The position numbers and the translations under genes are program-made. Source: an uncultured bacterium (lineage in GTDB: Bacteria; Actinomycetota; Coriobacteriia; Coriobacteriales; Coriobacteriaceae). From it: a stretch of 38,881 bases of DNA. Location: assembly GCA_905215725.1 (NCBI GenBank), contig CAJMRD010000005.1, forward strand, positions 1 through 38,881. Reading direction: 5' to 3'. This document shows positions 25,047 through 33,404 of this stretch, piece by piece. Below the pieces are notes generated by a model that searched no databases, had not been told where the DNA came from, and was given only the letters and a program-made list of their open reading frames with translations. Positions within the stretch are counted from its first letter, which is position 1. Every line of letters begins with the position of its first letter.

Positions 25047-26453
25047 ATGCGCCAAAACGGATCCAACTTAAACGGGCGTTCGGGTACGCGTCCGACAGCG
25101 CGCCGCGACCTGGGGCAGCTGCCCAGCGGTCAGCGCAAGCGTCACCGTAAGCCCGGCGCGATGTATCTCAACCATAGCCGCGGCTTTAGCGATCGCAGCG
25201 CTCGCATCGGCAACAGCCGCACACCCCGTCGTTCGTCTCGCCTGCCCTATGCGCTCATCGCCGTGGGTTGCGCGCTCGTGTTGTTTATCGCTGCCGTCGT
25301 GGGCTACATCAACCGCAGCGTGGACGTGGAACTTAACGGCCAGAAGACCGCGGTGCGCGTGGGCTCTACGCTGCAGAATCTCATCGACGACCAGGAGTTG
25401 ACTGACACCTACGACGCAGGCGACCTGCTGGCCGTCGATGACAGCGTGCTCAAGCGCCATGGGGGCGAAAAGCTGTCGGTGAAGGTCGACGGCAAGCGCG
25501 TGAAGCAGGGCAAATGGGATAGCCGCGAACTCGAGGGCGGCGAGAAGGTGACGGTCAAGGATGGCCGTAACACCTACGAGAAGCACGAGGTTCAGGCTAC
25601 GGTTATCGAGCCCAAGCTCAAGGTCGAGGGCACGGGCGCTATCGAGTATGTGCAGACGTGGGGTGTCCAGGGCCGCTCCGAGGTGTGGGTTGGTGAGCAG
25701 TCGGGCAAGACGCAAGACCGCGGCGAGGTTGTGCCCGCCACCGATTGCGTTGTTGCGTGCGCCAGCGTGGCGCCCAAGGGCAACAAAAAGTACGTGGCGC
25801 TGACGTTTGACGAGGGTCCGAGCGGCGCCACCAAACAGATCTTGCAGGTGCTCAAGGAAAAGGGCGTCACCGCGACGTTCTTCCTTTCGGGCGATGCGGT
25901 CGAGGCCTCGTCTGCCACGGCCAAGGCGATTGCCGATGCCGGGTGCGAGATCGGATCCAACAGCTACAGCGACGATTCGCTCAAGGGTCAGGACCGTGAG
26001 GCGATACGCGAACAGATCACGAAAGGCACCGATGCGATTAAGTCGGCGACCGGCGTGAAGACGATGCTGCTGCGTGCTCCCTACGCTGCCTTTGACGAGC
26101 AAAACTGGATTGATTCGATGGACCTGGTCTCCGCCGTGGTCTCGTGGAATATCGACTCGGGCGACTGGCTGCTCAACGGTGCCGACGAGCAGGTCTCGAC
26201 GGTGCTCGATTCGGTGACGCCGGGCAATATCGTGCTGCTCACCGACAGAGATGAATGCGCCGAGCAGACGCTCGAGGCGCTGCCGCAGATTATCGACGGC
26301 CTCATTGCCGACGGCTACAAGATCGTGACGCTCAGCGACCTGGTCAAGACGGACACGTCGCTGAGCAAAAAGCTCACCTCGCTGACGAAGGTCACCATGC
26401 CCAAGGATGCCGTGTTCCCCCAACTTGCCGAGGACGACGACACCACAGAGTAG
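25047..26453 (+). CDS. Membrane-anchored NodB-fold (polysaccharide deacetylase-like) protein with altered active site
   Basis: Protein of 468 residues. A basic cytoplasmic N-terminus (1-65) is followed by a membrane helix (about 67-88), a DUF348/ubiquitin-like domain (about 91-165) as in YabE-type wall proteins, a linker, and a NodB-homology domain (about 238-440). All five NodB motifs can be placed but are changed. TFDDGP is TFDEGP at 243-248. The H-x3-H metal site, normally N-H-T-x-S-H, is SNSYSDD at 294-300. RPPYG is RAPYA at 333-337. The catalytic LLHD is LLTD at 387-390. Both metal histidines and the motif 5 histidine are gone, so deacetylase activity is doubtful; a binding or scaffold role at the wall is inferred. 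GGGGGAGGG precedes the ATG. Confidence 0.82.
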   Translation: MRQNGSNLNGRSGTRPTARRDLGQLPSGQRKRHRKPGAMYLNHSRGFSDRSARIGNSRTPRRSSRLPYALIAVGCALVLFIAAVVGYINRSVDVELNGQKTAVRVGSTLQNLIDDQELTDTYDAGDLLAVDDSVLKRHGGEKLSVKVDGKRVKQGKWDSRELEGGEKVTVKDGRNTYEKHEVQATVIEPKLKVEGTGAIEYVQTWGVQGRSEVWVGEQSGKTQDRGEVVPATDCVVACASVAPKGNKKYVALTFDEGPSGATKQILQVLKEKGVTATFFLSGDAVEASSATAKAIADAGCEIGSNSYSDDSLKGQDREAIREQITKGTDAIKSATGVKTMLLRAPYAAFDEQNWIDSMDLVSAVVSWNIDSGDWLLNGADEQVSTVLDSVTPGNIVLLTDRDECAEQTLEALPQIIDGLIADGYKIVTLSDLVKTDTSLSKKLTSLTKVTMPKDAVFPQLAEDDDTTE

Positions 26454-26490
26454 TCATTGGGTGGTCGTTTAAGAACGTCCCCAATGGCTA
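26451..26490. repeat. GGGGACA-family repeat, copy 3 (short)
   Basis: TAGTCATTGGG and CCCCAATGGCTA form an imperfect inverted repeat around TTTAAGAACGT, matching the terminal module of copies 1 and 2. It begins at the stop codon of the preceding gene, as the other copies sit directly at gene 3' ends. Confidence 0.65.
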
Positions 26491-26564
26491 TGTCACGGAT
26501 GCGTCAGCGTTTGGTATGCCTGCAATGTGCAGCGCATAAATTCGATGCCGCAGGGCGATGCTGA

Positions 26565-26573
26565 TGCTATAGT
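26565..26573 (+). promoter_or_regulatory. Extended -10 promoter of the MgtE-like/NRMT operon
   Basis: TGCTATAGT is an extended -10 element (TGnTATAGT) with the hexamer at 26568-26573. It would give a leader of about 200 nt before the first gene. The -35 region is poor, as often tolerated with extended -10 promoters. Confidence 0.5.
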
Positions 26574-26599
26574 TACTGCGGATAATGAGGGTCAAGAGA

Positions 26600-26770
26600 A
26601 AGGTTACAGGTGAAATCCAAACCTCGACCATACAGTCGATGACCCCATGCAGGTGCTTTTTGCGCATGCACGGGGTGTAAGCGTCGAGCGGCGTGCCGCC
26701 CGCGCATGCGTATACATATCCAGAAGCCCCCGGACGCCGCACGCGCGGCCGCGTTCGGAGGAATAATGAT
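26600..26770 (+). promoter_or_regulatory. Structured mRNA leader upstream of the MgtE-like gene
   Basis: The leader contains a two-level stem. CTCGAC (26623-26628) pairs with GTCGAG (26683-26688), enclosing ACCCC (26642-26646) with GGGGT (26672-26676), which in turn encloses a TGCA...GC stem capped by a TTTTT loop. A CG-rich segment follows (26689-26756). Because the operon is probably for Mg2+, a metal-sensing leader is plausible. The sequence did not match the M-box (ykoK) consensus as I know it, so no riboswitch class is claimed. Confidence 0.45.
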
Positions 26771-26798
26771 GGGGAGCACCATTGAATTATCTGAGTGA
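26766..26798 (+). CDS. Possible 10-codon leader ORF overlapping the MgtE-like start
   Basis: ATGATG at 26766 follows an excellent GGAGG (26757-26761). It opens a 10-codon frame, MMGSTIELSE, ending at TGA 26796-26798. The frame overlaps the TTG start (26782) of the next gene and stops 1 bp before that gene's first in-frame ATG at 26800. This is the best ribosome binding site in the region, so it may couple or gate translation of the MgtE-like protein. Alternatively it is an accident of sequence. Confidence 0.35.
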   Translation: MMGSTIELSE

Positions 26799-28626
26799 GA
26801 TGCTCAAATTGCCGGTCTTGGACGTCGACGGCGAAAAGCTCGGCGTGGTCAACGATTTTGGTATTGCTACCGGCGAAGTTTTTCCGCACGTGACGTCGCT
26901 CGCGTTCCGCGGACCCGGCAAGACGCCGTTTATGATCAGCTGGCGCAAATGGGTCGACCGTATCGACGAGACGGGCGTACACCTTAAGACGTCGGCTACC
27001 GAAATTCGCTTTTCGTACCTGCAACCGACCGAACTCTTGCTTGCCCGTGACGTGCTCAACAAGCAGATTGTCGACACGCAGGGCATGAAGGTCGTGCGCG
27101 TCAACGACATCAAGTTTTCCATGTCGGGCGAAAACCAGCTGCGCCTGCTGGGCGCCGAGGTCGGTGCTCGCGGTCTGCTACGCGCCATCAGCCCCGCGCT
27201 CGAGCATATCGTCGAAGGCTTTATGAAGCACCTGGGCAAGCCGCTCAGTGAGGACATCATCGCTTGGTCCTACATGGACCTGCTCGACCGCTCGACCAAG
27301 AACATTCAACTCTCGGTGTCGCACAAGACGCTCGGTGAGCTGCACCCTGCCGACATCGCCGACATTATCGAGCAGCTCGACCCGCGCCTACGTGCGCAGG
27401 TGTTTGCGCAGCTCGATACTGCCCAGGCCGCCGAGGCCATCTCGGAGTTCGATGACGACGAGCTTATGACCGAGATGCTCGAGGGCCTGTCCGACACGGA
27501 CGCATCGTCGATGCTGGCCATGATGGACCCGGACGATGCAGCTGACCTGATCGACGAGCTCGATTACGAGAAGGCCGAGAAGCTCCTGCGCCTGATGGGC
27601 GTCAAGGAGGAGAAGGCGATTCGTAACCTGCTGGGGTATGAGGACAACACCGCCGGCCGCATCATGACCTCGGAGTTTGTCTCCCTGCCCGCCACGGCAA
27701 CGGTCGGCGATGCCATCGAGGCGATTCGCGAGCTCGACGAGGACTTCGAGAGCGTCTACTACGTCTATACCGAGGATCCGAGCGGCATGCTGACCGGCGT
27801 GCTTTCGCTGCGCACGCTGATCGTAGCCGACCGCGACGCCACGCTGGGTCAGCTGGCCTATCGCGACCTGGTCTATGTGTCGCCCGACGAGGACCAGGAA
27901 GACGTGACGGACGAGATGACCAAGTACGACCTGGTTGCCATCCCTGTCTGCGACGAGAACCGTCATATCCTGGGTATCGTGACCTTCGACGACGCCATGG
28001 ACGTTATCGCCGAGGAGCATCAGGAGGACCTGCAGATCGCCGGTGTCGGCTCGGGCGATAGCGCGTCGGACGACTCGACGAACGTGCTCAGCTGGTTCGT
28101 GCATCGCCAGTACTGGGTTGTTGTATGGGGCATCGCGTCGTGCATCATGGCGACCGTGCTGGGAACGGCGCTCGGCTCCGCGCATCTGGTGGTGTTCCCC
28201 ATGTGCGCCATGCCGCTCGTGCTGCTGGCGGCCTCGCGCATGGTGTCGTTCGTCAAGAACTACTTCCTCGAGTACGACGGCCACGACGACGAGCCCAAAC
28301 CGTACCTGGGATTCTTCTTCCAGAGCACGGGTATGGGCCTGATCCTTTCGCTCGTGACCTACCTGTGCGCGCAGCTGGTGCGCACCGCCGCGTTCCCCGA
28401 TGCGCCCATGTTTGAGGAGCAGCTCTTTACCGGCTGCTTTAATATCGCTGCCATCATTTGCCTGGTTGGCAACATGAGCGCCGTGATTTACCTGATGGTG
28501 CTGTTCTGGCGTGACGAGCATGACCTCAACACGTCGGGCACCGCCATGAACGTTATTGCCGTCATGATCTCGTGCGTAGCGTACTGCGCCGCTGCGGTGC
28601 TGCTCACCATGTCGGTCATTGGTTAG
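26782..28626 (+). CDS. PRC-barrel/MgtE_N/CBS protein with divergent five-helix membrane domain
   Basis: Protein of 614 residues. PRC-barrel-like strands at about 8-125; MgtE N-terminal helical superhelix at about 185-288 (repeated L-x-P-x-D-x-A-D and MDPDDAADLIDEL-type segments); a CBS pair at about 295-415 beginning IMTSEFVSLP; then about five membrane helices from 443. The N-part and CBS pair match the Mg2+-sensing cytosolic half of MgtE. The membrane part lacks the GGNxGxQ-type pore signature of MgtE channels, so it may be a regulator or a diverged channel. The start was taken as TTG 26782 with GGGGAG 5 bp upstream; ATG 26800 is the alternative. The NRAMP homologue begins 8 bp after its stop, in the same operon. 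Confidence 0.82.
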   Translation: MNYLSEMLKLPVLDVDGEKLGVVNDFGIATGEVFPHVTSLAFRGPGKTPFMISWRKWVDRIDETGVHLKTSATEIRFSYLQPTELLLARDVLNKQIVDTQGMKVVRVNDIKFSMSGENQLRLLGAEVGARGLLRAISPALEHIVEGFMKHLGKPLSEDIIAWSYMDLLDRSTKNIQLSVSHKTLGELHPADIADIIEQLDPRLRAQVFAQLDTAQAAEAISEFDDDELMTEMLEGLSDTDASSMLAMMDPDDAADLIDELDYEKAEKLLRLMGVKEEKAIRNLLGYEDNTAGRIMTSEFVSLPATATVGDAIEAIRELDEDFESVYYVYTEDPSGMLTGVLSLRTLIVADRDATLGQLAYRDLVYVSPDEDQEDVTDEMTKYDLVAIPVCDENRHILGIVTFDDAMDVIAEEHQEDLQIAGVGSGDSASDDSTNVLSWFVHRQYWVVVWGIASCIMATVLGTALGSAHLVVFPMCAMPLVLLAASRMVSFVKNYFLEYDGHDDEPKPYLGFFFQSTGMGLILSLVTYLCAQLVRTAAFPDAPMFEEQLFTGCFNIAAIICLVGNMSAVIYLMVLFWRDEHDLNTSGTAMNVIAVMISCVAYCAAAVLLTMSVIG

Positions 28627-28634
28627 GTGGTCGC

Positions 28635-29897
28635 GTGCAAAATACCAAGCAAAAGTCGGGCACCAAGCAAAAGTTGACCATCGCGGCCATCTTTGGCGCT
28701 ATGGGCCCCGGTCTGCTGGCGGCGCTTTCGGGCAATGACGCCGGCGGCATTGCAACGTATTCCAGTGCGGGCGCCAACTATGGCTACAAGATGCTCTGGA
28801 TGCTTCCCGTCATGACTGTGCTGCTCATCGTGACGCAGGAGACCGCGGCGCGCTGCGGCTGCGTCACGGGCAAGGGCCTGGCATCGCTCATCCGCGAGCG
28901 CTTTGGCGTGCGCAAGAGTGTACTTGCTATGGCGGCGCTGTTGATCGCCAACACGGCTGTGACCATTTCGGAGTTTGCGGGTATCGCCAGCGGCCTTGCT
29001 CTCTTTGGCGTGCCGGCGAGCATCTCGGTGCCTTTGGTGGCGCTGCTGGTGTGGATGCTTACCATGTCGGGTAGTTTCCAGCGCATCGAGAAGATTCTGC
29101 TGCTGGTAAGCTGCGTCTTCGTGACCTATATTGTCGCCGCGTTTATGGCTGGCCCCAACTGGGGTGAGGTCGCGGTCGACCTGGTCGTGCCTAACATTCA
29201 AAATGACCCCAGCTACGTGTCGCTCGTGGTCGCAACGATCGGTACCACCATCGCGCCGTGGATGATTTTCTTGGCGCAGAACAACGTGGTCGATAAGAAC
29301 GCGGGCGAGGACGACATCGTGCTGCAGCGTATTGATACCGTGAGCGGCTCGATCGCTGCTGATATCATTGCGGGCTTCATTATCATCACGACCGGTACGG
29401 TGCTGTTCCCGGCGGGTATTCAGATTAGCGATGCCGCCGATGCTGCCCGCGCGCTGGAGCCTATTGCGGGTCAGTGGTCCACGGTACTGTTTGCCTCGGG
29501 CCTGGTCGCGGCGAGCTTCTTGGCCGCCTGCGTGCTGCCGGGCGTTACGTCGAGCGCTATCTGCGAGGCATTTGGCTGGGAGCGCGGTGCCGACCGCAGC
29601 TGGGACGAGGCCCCGGTCTATCGCGGCATCATTACGGCCATCATCGGTATCTCTGCCGTGCTGGTGCTTATGCCCGGCGTCGATCTGTTCCAGATTATGA
29701 TGACCTCACAGGTCATCAATGGTGTGCTGTTGCCCGTGGTTCTGGTGTTCCAGGTGGTTATCGCAGCCGACCGTCACATTATGGGTGCCAACCGCAACGG
29801 CCGCGTGTGGAATGTGCTCACTTGGGCGACTATCGGTGTGATTACGGTGCTCACGGTCGTCATGTTTGTTCTGCAGGCGATGGGCTACAGCGCTTAG
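28635..29897 (+). CDS. NRAMP/SLC11 family transporter with NRMT-like (Mg2+-type) site
   Basis: Membrane transporter of 420 residues and about 11 helices. Helix 1 carries SGNDAGGIAT with Asp35, where classical Mn/Fe NRAMPs have DPGN. Helix 6 carries GTTIAPWM at 203-210, where classical ones have the A-x-x-M-P-H motif with the metal-binding Met. Loss of that Met and of the Asn in DPGN is the change expected for the NRMT clade described from Eggerthella lenta (a related Coriobacteriia genus), which transports Mg2+. The start is GTG 28635 with AGGTGG 4 bp upstream; no ATG precedes helix 1. Co-transcription with an MgtE_N/CBS protein supports a Mg2+ role. It ends at a strong terminator. Confidence 0.85.
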   Translation: MQNTKQKSGTKQKLTIAAIFGAMGPGLLAALSGNDAGGIATYSSAGANYGYKMLWMLPVMTVLLIVTQETAARCGCVTGKGLASLIRERFGVRKSVLAMAALLIANTAVTISEFAGIASGLALFGVPASISVPLVALLVWMLTMSGSFQRIEKILLLVSCVFVTYIVAAFMAGPNWGEVAVDLVVPNIQNDPSYVSLVVATIGTTIAPWMIFLAQNNVVDKNAGEDDIVLQRIDTVSGSIAADIIAGFIIITTGTVLFPAGIQISDAADAARALEPIAGQWSTVLFASGLVAASFLAACVLPGVTSSAICEAFGWERGADRSWDEAPVYRGIITAIIGISAVLVLMPGVDLFQIMMTSQVINGVLLPVVLVFQVVIAADRHIMGANRNGRVWNVLTWATIGVITVLTVVMFVLQAMGYSA

Positions 29898-29914
29898 CGC
29901 CTCTTTTGGACTCC

Positions 29915-29951
29915 AAACAGGCCGCCGCCATGGGCTGCGGCCTGTTTTTTT
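29915..29951 (+). terminator. Intrinsic terminator of the NRMT operon
   Basis: AAACAGGCCGC (29915-29925) pairs with GCGGCCTGTTT (29937-29947) and runs into a continuous T-tract to 29951. This is the clearest intrinsic terminator in the window. Confidence 0.88.
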
Positions 29952-30008
29952 GCCTGCGACCTCTTGGGACCGGCTCTAAAAGAGTGATTTTGGGTTGTTT
30001 GCTGCGGG

Positions 30009-32225
30009 CTACTTGTCGGTGCCCAGCTTGTGCGGCTTGAAGGCAAGCGCATTGACGAGTGCGTCGGTGGCAGACTTGACGGCTGCCGGCTGCGGATCGT
30101 TGACGTGATCCTCGGGATGCACGGGCAGGTCCTTCTTGACTGCATCGTGGATCAAGTTGAGGTACTCAGTCACGCCAGTGGTCGATAGGTGCGTGCCATC
30201 GCCATCGAACAGGTCGTTGCGGTTGGCACTGTATCCGTACCAGTCGATAACGCGCACGTTCTTGTAGCGCGTAGCGGCGTTGGCGATGGCCTGGTTGGTA
30301 GAGCCAACCCACGGCTGCGGGCTGCGCGTGTTCACAAACACCACAATACGCTTATCTCCTGCATCGGCCATGATGGCGTCGATCTGGTCGTCGGTTACCA
30401 AGCCGTTGGTGCCCAGTGCAAAGACCACGATCTTGCCGGCAAGGTTCTGCTGGATATAGCCCTCAAATGTCGCACGGCCCGCATCGAACTGGCGGCCCTT
30501 TTCGGCATCGATATGGCTGTGCGGGAACACACCGTCAAAGGCGTCCACGGCACGCAGCGACACGGAGTCACCGATCATCAACAGGTCGTAGGAGCCATCG
30601 GGGAAGCCGTCGTTGTCCTTGTCGGTGTCGTCGGCCGCTTGCTGGTCTTTCGGTGCGGTGTTTTTGGCTTCCTTGTTCAGAACCTCGGCGCCCTCGCCGC
30701 TCAGCGCAGACGTCTCGGGCACAAAGATCAGGCCGCCCAGTGCAACGACCAACACGACAGCGCAGGCTGCGCAGGCAGGGACGTGCGCGCGCACCCAGTT
30801 GGCGGGCGTGGTGGTGCCATCGCGGAACTCGGATACGGTGCGGCCGAAGGCGCCCTTCCTAAACGGCGTCTCGATAAAGCGATATGAGCATTCGGCCACG
30901 GCGACCACCAACAGCACCTGCAAAATGTACTGCCACCACGGTGTATCGTTGATGTTGGCGACCGGGTTCATGAGCAACAGCAGCGGATAGTGCCACAGGT
31001 AGATGCTGTACGAGCGCTTGCCAACCCACACGAGCGGCTCGGCGGACAGCGCGCGGGCAACCATTCCCTGGGGCTGCACGCAGGCCGCGATGACCATGAG
31101 CGTGAGGATCGAGCACAGCAGCGTGCCTCCGCGATACTGGAAGGCGGTGTAGCCGTTGGTGAGCGCGACCATGGCGGCAAGGCCAACCAGACCCACGACG
31201 CCCAACACATCGATGGATGCGGGCGAGGACCAAAAACGCACGAGGGCGCTCGGCTGTGCCGGGGCGGTCTCGGCTGCTTCGTCGGCCTTCTCGCCAGGCT
31301 TGCCCTCGGCGTTCTTGCCGTGCTTGGCGGCGCCAGCTAGGCGATTGAGCCCCAAACGACGAGCGAGACGCACCGGCGCCAGGTCGCGATCGGGGATAAA
31401 GGCCATCCAGGCACCCAGCAGCAGCGAGAACACACGGGTGTCGGTGCCGTAGTACACGCGGCTGGGGTCGGCGGCAGGGTTATAGAGCACCATCATGGCG
31501 ATGGCGGAGACAGCAGCCAAGCCCAGAACCACGCGGCGCGCGTTGGGCTTGCTCACATGCATGGATACCATGGCAAACAGCAGTGGCGGCCAAATCAGGT
31601 AGAACTGTTCCTCGATGGCAAGCGACCAAAAGTGCGTGAGCGGCGAGGGGTCGCCCAGGGCATTGAAGTACGAGACGTTTTGGGCAATCTGCCACCAGTT
31701 GTTGAAGAACAGCAGCGACGGCAGGATGTCGGGACGCATCTTGGTGAGCATCACGTGGTTAAAGATAGTGCACAGCGCGCAGGTTACAAACACTACCGTT
31801 ACCACGGCGGGGACCAGGCGACGGATGCGGCGAATCCAGAAGCTCTTGAGGTCGATGTGGCCGGTCTTGGCGACTTCGTTGAGTAGCAGGCGCGTGATCA
31901 GATAGCCCGAAAGCACAAAGAAGATTGTGACGCCGAGCAGACCGCCCTGCGCCCACGTGAGGTTGAGGTGATAGAGCACCACCGCGACGACGGCAAGCGT
32001 GCGCAGGCCGTCAAGGGCAGGGATGTAGCGGGACTTGGGGCGAGCAGGCGTCTGCTCCGCGGCGGGAGTGTTGGCGCGGCCCGCGTTGTTGGCAGAAGCG
32101 CGATGGGGGCTCGCGGTGCGTCGCGGTTCGTTGGCACGGCGTTCGCCCTTCACGCGTTCGTGCGGCGCCGGCTCGTTGCCCGTGCGGCGTCGACCGCGCG
32201 AGCCCGATTGCGAGAGTTGTTCCAT
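30009..32225 (-). CDS. OatA-like acyltransferase (AT3 membrane domain plus SGNH domain)
   Basis: Membrane O-acyltransferase of 738 residues. A basic, disordered cytoplasmic N-terminus (1-65) precedes the acyltransferase-3 domain (about 66-440). That domain has YIPALDGLRTLAVVAVVLYH (catalytic-region His86), a typical R-R-x2-R-R-L-V-P segment and FWSLAIEEQFYLIWP at 199-213. After a last helix and linker comes an extracytoplasmic SGNH/GDSL domain (about 545-700) with Ser554 in GDS, GTN at 605-607, and Asp676/His679 in DGTH. This order matches peptidoglycan or surface-polysaccharide O-acetyltransferases such as OatA. The Arg-rich N-terminus and Lys/Glu/Ala linker (about 305-325) are extra. GGATGATG precedes the ATG. 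It is monocistronic and converges on the NRMT operon. Confidence 0.88.
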   Translation of the reverse strand: MEQLSQSGSRGRRRTGNEPAPHERVKGERRANEPRRTASPHRASANNAGRANTPAAEQTPARPKSRYIPALDGLRTLAVVAVVLYHLNLTWAQGGLLGVTIFFVLSGYLITRLLLNEVAKTGHIDLKSFWIRRIRRLVPAVVTVVFVTCALCTIFNHVMLTKMRPDILPSLLFFNNWWQIAQNVSYFNALGDPSPLTHFWSLAIEEQFYLIWPPLLFAMVSMHVSKPNARRVVLGLAAVSAIAMMVLYNPAADPSRVYYGTDTRVFSLLLGAWMAFIPDRDLAPVRLARRLGLNRLAGAAKHGKNAEGKPGEKADEAAETAPAQPSALVRFWSSPASIDVLGVVGLVGLAAMVALTNGYTAFQYRGGTLLCSILTLMVIAACVQPQGMVARALSAEPLVWVGKRSYSIYLWHYPLLLLMNPVANINDTPWWQYILQVLLVVAVAECSYRFIETPFRKGAFGRTVSEFRDGTTTPANWVRAHVPACAACAVVLVVALGGLIFVPETSALSGEGAEVLNKEAKNTAPKDQQAADDTDKDNDGFPDGSYDLLMIGDSVSLRAVDAFDGVFPHSHIDAEKGRQFDAGRATFEGYIQQNLAGKIVVFALGTNGLVTDDQIDAIMADAGDKRIVVFVNTRSPQPWVGSTNQAIANAATRYKNVRVIDWYGYSANRNDLFDGDGTHLSTTGVTEYLNLIHDAVKKDLPVHPEDHVNDPQPAAVKSATDALVNALAFKPHKLGTDK

Positions 32226-32411
32226 AAAACATCATCCAATGACGAGAATAATCAGCACGCCTTCATTGTAGCTGCCTGCTCCTGTGAATGCTTGCTGCTG
32301 GCGTAAGCTCAAGCGCGCGTCCACATCAAAGTGAACTAAAGTTATAGAGGTGCGAAGGCGCGCAATCGACGGTCGACGGTGGGTGCAAAGCCCGCAGATG
32401 AGGAGGTTTCC

Positions 32412-33374
32412 ATGGCAGATCGCGGCATCGTTGCGGTGTTCGGCAGCATGAACATGGACCTTTCGGTGGCGTGCGAGCGCATGCCGCGCGCGGGCGAGAC
32501 AGTCGGTGGTAGCGGTTTTATCACCAACGCCGGTGGCAAGGGCGCTAACCAGGCCGTCGCCGCCGCGCGCATGGGTGCGCGCACGTGCATGATCGGCGCG
32601 GTCGGTCGCGACGCGTTCGGCGCGTCGCTCGTGGCGGGGCTCCAAGACGCCGGCGTGGACTGTGACTTTGTAGTGCATCGCGATGACGTGGAGACGGGAA
32701 CGGCGACCATCATTCGCTGCGAGGGCGACAACCGCATCATACTGTCACCGGGCGCCAACCATGCGCTTGCGTGCGCGGACGTTGCCTGCGCACTGAGGCG
32801 TCTGGTGGCCCATGAGCTCGACGGCGACGCCAGCGAGATTGCCCCGGCTGTCGGAAGCGTCTTTATCGCCCAGGGCGAATGTGACCTTGCGGCGACGGCC
32901 GAGGCGCTTGTTTGCGCTCACGAGCTGGGGTTCTATACGGTCTTTAATCCAGCGCCCGCCTGCGAGCTGCCTGCGGAGGTCTGGCCTGCGGTCGACCTGG
33001 TCTGTCCCAACGAGACCGAGTGCCAGGTGCTGACGGGAATCTTGCCCACGGATGATGTGAGTTGCATCGCCGCGCTCAAAGCCCTGCTTGCCAAGGGCGC
33101 CGGCGCCGCGGTCATCACGTTGGGCGGTGCCGGCTCGGTTACGCTCGGCGATGGCGGTGAGCTGCTGCGCATGCCGGCACTTTCGAGTATGGTAGTCGAT
33201 ACCACGGCCGCCGGCGATACGTTTATCGGCGCGTTGGCGGCGGCTCGCCTAGAGGGCTTGCCGCTCTTTGAGTGCATGGCCGCGGGTGCTCGCGCCTCGG
33301 CAGTGACGGTGTCGCGCCTGGGCGCTCAGCAATCGATTCCCACGAGCGCCGAAGTTGAACATTGGTTTAGTTAA
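32412..33374 (+). CDS. rbsK: Ribokinase (PfkB family)
   Basis: Cytoplasmic sugar kinase of 320 residues that phosphorylates ribose to ribose 5-phosphate. The first PfkB signature GGKGANQA is at 41-48 and the second, DTTAAGD, at 263-269 with catalytic Asp269. GSMNMDLSV near the N-terminus is the usual ribokinase sugar-binding start. AGGAGG at 32401-32406 sits 5 bp from the ATG. A nucleoside hydrolase follows 30 bp later, so the pair would release ribose from nucleosides and activate it. Other PfkB substrates (for example pseudouridine) are less likely given GGKGANQA. TTATAG at 32342 may be the -10 element. Confidence 0.9.
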   Translation: MADRGIVAVFGSMNMDLSVACERMPRAGETVGGSGFITNAGGKGANQAVAAARMGARTCMIGAVGRDAFGASLVAGLQDAGVDCDFVVHRDDVETGTATIIRCEGDNRIILSPGANHALACADVACALRRLVAHELDGDASEIAPAVGSVFIAQGECDLAATAEALVCAHELGFYTVFNPAPACELPAEVWPAVDLVCPNETECQVLTGILPTDDVSCIAALKALLAKGAGAAVITLGGAGSVTLGDGGELLRMPALSSMVVDTTAAGDTFIGALAAARLEGLPLFECMAAGARASAVTVSRLGAQQSIPTSAEVEHWFS

Positions 33375-33404
33375 ACGATAAAGACGGAGAAGCGGAGTAG
33401 AACA

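Noticed and set aside
26600..26760. M-box (ykoK) Mg2+ riboswitch before the MgtE-like gene
   Set aside because: The leader has GTTACAGGTGAAATCC and GCCGCC, which faintly recall M-box conserved segments, but their order and spacing do not match the consensus as I know it. Only a structured leader is claimed.
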